Assembly (NCBI GenBank): GCA_002309805.1
Contig: DBYJ01000038.1
Location: 1 to 10,520 of the forward strand
Direction: 5' to 3'
DNA from: Bacteroidales bacterium UBA1189
GTDB taxonomy: Bacteria > Bacteroidota > Bacteroidia > Bacteroidales > Bacteroidaceae
DNA length: 10,520 nucleotides
Shown one piece after another: positions 6,031 to 10,520 of the stretch (position 1 is its first letter; every line of letters begins with the position of its first letter). The notes under the pieces are model-generated. The model was not told the origin of the DNA. It ran no database searches and worked only from the letters and a program-made list of their open reading frames with translations. A program made the position numbers and the translations under genes.

Positions 6031-7593
6031 TTAGTTCGGAAGGATAGGCTCGCCCATCGTGCTGGCCTCGCGGTCGTTGGCATCGAGCTTGAAGAGCATG
6101 AACTGCGGAGCTTCGGTGGTGCAGGGCTTCCAGCCTAAGCCTTCGCCCTCGCCATTGAGCTTCGCTCTTCGTCCGTCGCGACTCGGCAGAGATTGTGCAA
6201 GCACATCTTTGCTCTCGCTGCTACGTCCGTTAGGATCGCTATACTTCGCAAAGTTCGTCCAGGCCGTGAGCATCTTCTCTGCCAAATCCCAGTCGCCCTG
6301 TGTCCAAGGACGCCAGCAATGCTGCAGGCTCTTGAACACGAACCAAAGGTCTGACGAGTGGAAGGCACCCTTCAGACGGTCGGTGACCTCGGGATGCTTG
6401 CCATCGTCGGGCAGCGGACGAGCGAACTCGTAGGCCCAGGCCTTGTTGCCCTGTGCATCGCGCACCTTGCAGAACTCGGCAATGCCAGCGCCCATCATGC
6501 CCATGTCGTTCAGCGTGTAGCCAATCATGTAGGGCACATCGGCGATGGTGCCGGCACGAGCGGCATCGTCGAACGTATTCGTGCAGACATAGCCATCGAC
6601 GATGGGACGCTGCATGAGGAAGAGGTCGCTCTTGTTTACCATATTATACAGGGTGCCGACGGTGTACATAATCTCCGTGGAGGCGGCACGCAGCTTCTGA
6701 AGGTCGGTCAGCCCGGCCCAGTCCATCACCTGCTTCGTCTCAGCCTCGCTCTCGGCGAGCGTGGGGTTGTAGAAGAAGAACCGGTTCATCGGCGTGGCAG
6801 GCTTGGCCTCCTGGCCCTCGCGGGCAGGGATATTCAGACCGCCACCGCTCATGATGATGGCCTTGTGGAACAGGCCGCGGGCAAGCGGACTCTCGCAAAG
6901 GGTACGCACGCTGCCGGCTCCGGCACTCTGGCCGAAAATGGTGACGTTATCCGGATCGCCGCCAAACTGGGCGATGTTCTCCTTTACCCAACGCAACGAC
7001 TGAATCTGGTCGAGTATGCCGTAGTTGCCGCTCACATGATGAGGACTTTCAGCAGAGAGTTCAGGATAGGTCATGAAGCCGAAGATGCCCAAACGGTAGT
7101 TGATGGTGACGAGCACCACATCCTTCGATGCCCACTCCTGTCCGTCGAACTCGGGCTCCGTGCCCCAGCCCTCGCGATAGCCACCACCGTGTATCCAAAG
7201 AGCCACAGGCAGTTTCTTGTTCACTTGACCAGGGGCTTTTGTATAGACATTCAGGTAGAGGCAATCCTCGCTATAGGGCGCTTCGTCGCCATAGCCCCAC
7301 TCCGAAGCGTAGAAGCCCGGATAGTGGACGGCCTGGTAGCCCGGATGGCCGAACTTATCGCACAGGCGGACACCTTCCCAAGCCACGACGGGCTGCGGCT
7401 CTTTCCAACGCAGGTCGCCGATGGGCGGCGCAGCGTAGGGGATACCTTTATAGACATACACGCCGGGGTTCTCGGCCATGACGCCTTGTATCTGGCCTCC
7501 TTCGACAGTCAGCACAGGCACTTCGGCTTCCTTCTCAATGGGATTGCATCCCAGAAGTACCAGCAAGGGCAACAACAACAATAACTTCTTCAT
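6031..7593 (-). CDS. Lipoprotein carboxylesterase, type B (alpha/beta hydrolase)
   Basis: A 520-residue member of the carboxylesterase type-B family (para-nitrobenzyl-esterase-like; CE10 in the carbohydrate-esterase scheme), hydrolysing ester bonds of an unknown substrate. The signal peptide ends in LLGC (Cys16), so the enzyme is lipid-anchored in the envelope. Family landmarks are in order: YKGIPYAAPPIGDLRW (48-63), SEDCLYLNVY (108-117), the oxyanion-hole HGGGY (135-139), the nucleophile elbow GQSAGA with Ser223, a likely acidic residue at Asp363 (GYTLNDMG), and His412 in GAFHSSDLWFVF. The triad therefore looks complete. Residues about 457-487 (between SDPNG and GWKPCT) appear to be an insertion, since the family normally passes from the PNG-type turn straight to WxPYT. 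It starts 41 nt after rpoC with no visible promoter in the gap, so read-through is possible. Family is near certain; substrate unknown, though such lipoproteins in gut Bacteroidales often serve glycan de-esterification. Confidence 0.93.
   Translation of the reverse strand: MKKLLLLLPLLVLLGCNPIEKEAEVPVLTVEGGQIQGVMAENPGVYVYKGIPYAAPPIGDLRWKEPQPVVAWEGVRLCDKFGHPGYQAVHYPGFYASEWGYGDEAPYSEDCLYLNVYTKAPGQVNKKLPVALWIHGGGYREGWGTEPEFDGQEWASKDVVLVTINYRLGIFGFMTYPELSAESPHHVSGNYGILDQIQSLRWVKENIAQFGGDPDNVTIFGQSAGAGSVRTLCESPLARGLFHKAIIMSGGGLNIPAREGQEAKPATPMNRFFFYNPTLAESEAETKQVMDWAGLTDLQKLRAASTEIMYTVGTLYNMVNKSDLFLMQRPIVDGYVCTNTFDDAARAGTIADVPYMIGYTLNDMGMMGAGIAEFCKVRDAQGNKAWAYEFARPLPDDGKHPEVTDRLKGAFHSSDLWFVFKSLQHCWRPWTQGDWDLAEKMLTAWTNFAKYSDPNGRSSESKDVLAQSLPSRDGRRAKLNGEGEGLGWKPCTTEAPQFMLFKLDANDREASTMGEPILPN
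6133..6225. repeat. Putative palindromic coding insert in the esterase
   Basis: This segment encodes residues about 457-487 of the esterase, which look foreign to the family. Its core AGATTGTGCAAGCACATCT (6190-6208) is a near-perfect hairpin with GTGC/GCAC arms, and weaker complementarity seems to run further out on both sides. A hydrophilic, charged peptide encoded by a palindrome recalls palindromic elements inserted in frame in other bacteria (such as RPE in Rickettsia). Ends are estimated from the protein, not from target-site duplications. Confidence 0.35.
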
Positions 7594-7634
7594 ACGAAGG
7601 GATTCTGCCGGTTATGTACTATTGGCCAGAGTCG

Positions 7635-10520
7635 TCAACGACGGATGTCGGGGACGGGCTCCATATCATCGAAATCGGTAATGGTCTGACGGTTGGCCAT
7701 CATGCGCTCGTAGTCCTCGCGGCTGCCTACGACAATCTTGCCAAACTCGCGCTGGCCGGTACCGGCAGGCATGAGGTGACCGCAGATGACGTTCTCCTTC
7801 ATACCTTCGAGGGTGTCGGTCTTGCCGTTGATGGCGGCATCGTTGAGCACCTTGGTGGTCTCCTGGAAGGAGGCGGCACTCATGAAGCTGCTGGTAGCAA
7901 GGGCGGCACGGGTGATACCCTGAAGAATCTGGGTGGAGGTAGCGGGCACGGCATCGCGCGTCTGCACAATGCGCAGGTCGCGACGGCGGAGGGCGCTGTT
8001 CTCGTCACGCAGACGGCGTGCGGTAACAATCTGTCCCGGAGAGAGGACTTCGCTGTCGCCAGCGTCGGTAACCACCTTCTTGCCCCAGATACGGTCGTTC
8101 TCGTCCATGAACTCGAGTTTATCCACAATCTGCTGCTCGAGGAAGCGGGTGTCGCCGGGTTCGTTAATCTGCACCTTGCGCATCATCTGACGGACGATAA
8201 TCTCGAAGTGCTTATCGTTAATCTTCACACCCTGGAGACGATAGACGTCCTGAACCTCGTTGACGATGTACTCCTGCACAGCCGTCGGACCCTGAATAGC
8301 AAGGATGTCGGCGGGAGTGATGGCTCCGTCGCTGAGCGGCGTACCGGCACGGACGAAGTCGTTCTCCTGCACCAGAATCTGCTTGCTGGTGGGAATGAGG
8401 TAACGCTTGACGTCGCCGGAACGGGAGGTGACGATAATCTCGCGGTTACCACGCTTGAGCTTGCCCATGGTGATCTCGCCGTCGATCTCGCTGACCACAG
8501 CAGGATTGGACGGGTTACGGGCCTCGAAGAGCTCGGTGACACGGGGCAGACCGCCCGTGATGTCGCCAGCCTTACCTTGAGCACGCGGAATCTTCACCAT
8601 GACGTCGCCGGCCTTGACCGTCTGGCCTGCCTCGACCACAACGTGACCGCCCACGGGGAGGTTGTAAGTACGGATGACCATATCGTTCTCATCGAGAATC
8701 TCGGCCGTAGGCATCTTGCTGCGGTCCTTGGACTCGGTGATGATGATTTCGCGTAGACCCGTGGATTCATCGGACTCAACCTTGTAGGTGCTGCCTTCGA
8801 TGACATCCTGGAAGCGAATCTTACCCGCATTCTCCGTAACGATGACGGCGTTGAAGGGATCCCACTTGGCAATGAGCGTACCCTTGTCCACTTCCGACTT
8901 ATCGGCCACGTAAAGCGTGGAGCCGTAGGGCAGAGCATGGACGGAAAGGGTGATGCCGGTAGCGACGTCGATGAAGCGAACTTCGCCCAGACGGCCGACA
9001 ACGATACGGACGGCTTCGCCCGTCTCATCAACGGCATCGACGGTACGGAGTTCCTCGAACTCGACACGGCAGGAGTGCTTAGCGACGATGCTGGCGTTAG
9101 CGGCAATGTTCGATGCCGTACCACCAGCGTGGAACGTACGGAGGGTAAGCTGCGTACCCGGTTCACCAATGGACTGGGCAGCGATGACGCCGACAGCCTC
9201 GCCCTTTTCAACCATACGGGCAGTAGCAAGGTTACGGCCGTAGCACTTGGCGCAGACGCCCTTCTTGGCTTCACAGGTGAGCACCGAGCGGATTTCGACG
9301 GACTCGATATTGGCAGCTTCGATGCGGGCAGCAATGGTTTCGGTAATCTCCTCGCCCTGAGCCACGATAAGCTCGCCCGTAGCGGGGTCGTTAATGTCGT
9401 GGACAGAGACACGGCCAAGGATACGCTCGGCCAGCGAAGCGACCACCTCGTCGTCATTCTTGAGGGCGGAGCAGACGAGACCACGCAGGGTGCCGCAGTC
9501 CTCCTCGTTGACGATGACGTCGTGGCTGACATCGACGAGACGACGGGTCAGATAACCAGCATCAGCCGTCTTCAGAGCCGTATCGGCCAAACCCTTACGG
9601 GCACCGTGCGTTGAGATAAAGTACTCGAGCACGGAAAGGCCTTCCTTGAAGTTGGAGAGGATGGGGTTCTCAATAATCTGACCACCCTCGGCACCTGCCT
9701 TCTGCGGCTTCGCCATCAGACCACGCATGCCGGAGAGCTGACGAATCTGCTCCTTCGAACCACGGGCGCCAGAGTCAAGCATCATGAAGACGCTGTTGAA
9801 GCCCTGATTGTCGGCGCTGATGGTCTTCATCAGGATACGCGAGAGGTCGTCGTTGACATGGGTCCACACGTCGATAACCTTGTTGTAACGCTCGTTGTCG
9901 GTGATGAAACCCATGTTGTACTCGTTGGTGATCTCCTCGACCTCTTCGTTACCTTTAGCGACGAGGGCGTCCTTCTCAGCAGGGATGATGATGTCGCCCA
10001 AGTTGAACGAAAGACCACCACGGAATGCCATAGCGTAACCGAGGTTCTTGATACCATCGAGGAAGTCGCAAGCACGAGCCATACCGGCACGCTTGATGAC
10101 GTCGGTAATGATGTCGCGGAGGGACTTCTTGGAGATAATGGTATTGATGAATCCCACCTCGGGGGGCACGAGTTCGTTGACGATAACGCGGCCGACAGAG
10201 GTCTCGCGGAGAACGTTGACGCGGTTGCCGTTTTCGTCGTAGTCCCAAACCTTCACCTTAATGGGGGCATGGACATCGACCTTACCTTCGTTGTAGGCGA
10301 TGAGGGCTTCCTCAGGACCGTAGAAAATAAGTCCCTGACCCTTTGCTCCTTCACGCAGCTTGGTGATGTAGTAGAGACCAAGCACCATATCCTGTGCAGG
10401 CACGGTAATAGGAGCGCCGTTGGCAGGGTTCAGGATGTTGTGGCTCTGAAGCATCAGCAGCTGGGCCTCGAGGATGGCCTCGTTGGAGAGGGGGAGATGG
10501 ACAGCCATCTGGTCACCATC
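7635..10520 (-). CDS. rpoC: RNA polymerase beta' subunit, C-terminal two thirds (partial)
   Basis: The C-terminal 961 residues of beta', the subunit that forms the catalytic centre, bridge helix and trigger loop. The window edge cuts the gene inside the catalytic NADFDGD motif: the first visible residues are DGDQMAV, with two of the three Mg-binding Asp. Further marks are SGARGSKEQIRQLSGMRGLM, ISTHGARKGLADTALKTA in the bridge-helix region, and GVIAAQSIGEPGTQLTLRTF (from fragment residue 444), leading into the trigger loop. The second zinc site is intact: Cys342, Cys416, Cys423 and Cys426 show the same spacings (74, 7, 3) as in E. coli. A long stretch between TFHAGG and ITGGLPRVTELFEA appears to be an SI3-type lineage insertion. 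The end (INDKHFEIIVRQM, SFISAASFQET-like region, PAGTG) is normal. Essential housekeeping gene, no sign of damage. Confidence 0.98.
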   Translation of the reverse strand, partial: DGDQMAVHLPLSNEAILEAQLLMLQSHNILNPANGAPITVPAQDMVLGLYYITKLREGAKGQGLIFYGPEEALIAYNEGKVDVHAPIKVKVWDYDENGNRVNVLRETSVGRVIVNELVPPEVGFINTIISKKSLRDIITDVIKRAGMARACDFLDGIKNLGYAMAFRGGLSFNLGDIIIPAEKDALVAKGNEEVEEITNEYNMGFITDNERYNKVIDVWTHVNDDLSRILMKTISADNQGFNSVFMMLDSGARGSKEQIRQLSGMRGLMAKPQKAGAEGGQIIENPILSNFKEGLSVLEYFISTHGARKGLADTALKTADAGYLTRRLVDVSHDVIVNEEDCGTLRGLVCSALKNDDEVVASLAERILGRVSVHDINDPATGELIVAQGEEITETIAARIEAANIESVEIRSVLTCEAKKGVCAKCYGRNLATARMVEKGEAVGVIAAQSIGEPGTQLTLRTFHAGGTASNIAANASIVAKHSCRVEFEELRTVDAVDETGEAVRIVVGRLGEVRFIDVATGITLSVHALPYGSTLYVADKSEVDKGTLIAKWDPFNAVIVTENAGKIRFQDVIEGSTYKVESDESTGLREIIITESKDRSKMPTAEILDENDMVIRTYNLPVGGHVVVEAGQTVKAGDVMVKIPRAQGKAGDITGGLPRVTELFEARNPSNPAVVSEIDGEITMGKLKRGNREIIVTSRSGDVKRYLIPTSKQILVQENDFVRAGTPLSDGAITPADILAIQGPTAVQEYIVNEVQDVYRLQGVKINDKHFEIIVRQMMRKVQINEPGDTRFLEQQIVDKLEFMDENDRIWGKKVVTDAGDSEVLSPGQIVTARRLRDENSALRRRDLRIVQTRDAVPATSTQILQGITRAALATSSFMSAASFQETTKVLNDAAINGKTDTLEGMKENVICGHLMPAGTGQREFGKIVVGSREDYERMMANRQTITDFDDMEPVPDIRR

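Noticed and set aside
6358..7584. Long open frame (about 400 codons) on the plus strand opposite the esterase
   Set aside because: It lies wholly antisense to a clear enzyme gene with an intact triad, has Ala/Gly/His-rich composition typical of the complement of a GC-rich gene, and shows no recognisable domain, promoter or export signal.
7614..8756. Long open frame (about 380 codons) on the plus strand opposite rpoC
   Set aside because: Antisense to highly conserved rpoC codons; its Leu/Val/Asp-rich content mirrors rpoC codon use and shows no domain of its own.

Overview
The window reads as chromosomal DNA of a Bacteroidales bacterium, most likely Prevotellaceae (Prevotella-like). The reasons are two promoters of the Bacteroidota type (TTTG-N20-TAnnTTTG), lipoprotein signals with acidic residues after the Cys, a gingipain-family (C25) protein, a BspA-type leucine-rich-repeat protein, a T9SS-like C-terminal tail, and ATTGAAA heptamer repeats of the kind scattered through these genomes. 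Genus is an inference. All real genes lie on the minus strand, so the text below runs from high to low coordinates.

Right block (about 10520-5946): the 3' two thirds of rpoC, cut by the window edge inside the catalytic DFDGD motif. After a 41-nt gap comes a lipoprotein carboxylesterase. I see no promoter or terminator in that gap, so the esterase may be read through from rpoC. A strong hairpin terminator (5946-5983) ends this unit. The DNA is clearly GC-richer here than on the left.

Middle (5910-4119): one gene with its own promoter encodes a 578-residue membrane regulator: lipoprotein-like N-terminus, TPR-type helical repeats, one transmembrane segment and a C-terminal LuxR-like helix-turn-helix. 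Its N-terminal part carries an in-frame block encoded by an inverted pair of ATTGAAR heptamer repeats.

Left block (4046-86): a consensus-like promoter, with palindromes just upstream of it, precedes four closely spaced genes for exported proteins (gaps 37, 60 and 49 nt). They are a small secreted protein broken by a frameshift, a 276-residue secreted protein with a T9SS-like tail, a 637-residue lipoprotein of the gingipain fold, and a short BspA-type LRR protein that ends in mid-repeat. The gingipain-like protein appears catalytically dead: Tyr and Pro stand where the family has His and Cys, with the family's exact 33-residue spacing.

The most interesting reading is a candidate surface-protein operon next to a membrane-spanning regulator, with a pseudo-protease as its central member. 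The link between regulator and operon is inferred from adjacency only. Two genes, the regulator and the esterase, also seem to have absorbed repeat-derived sequence in frame.
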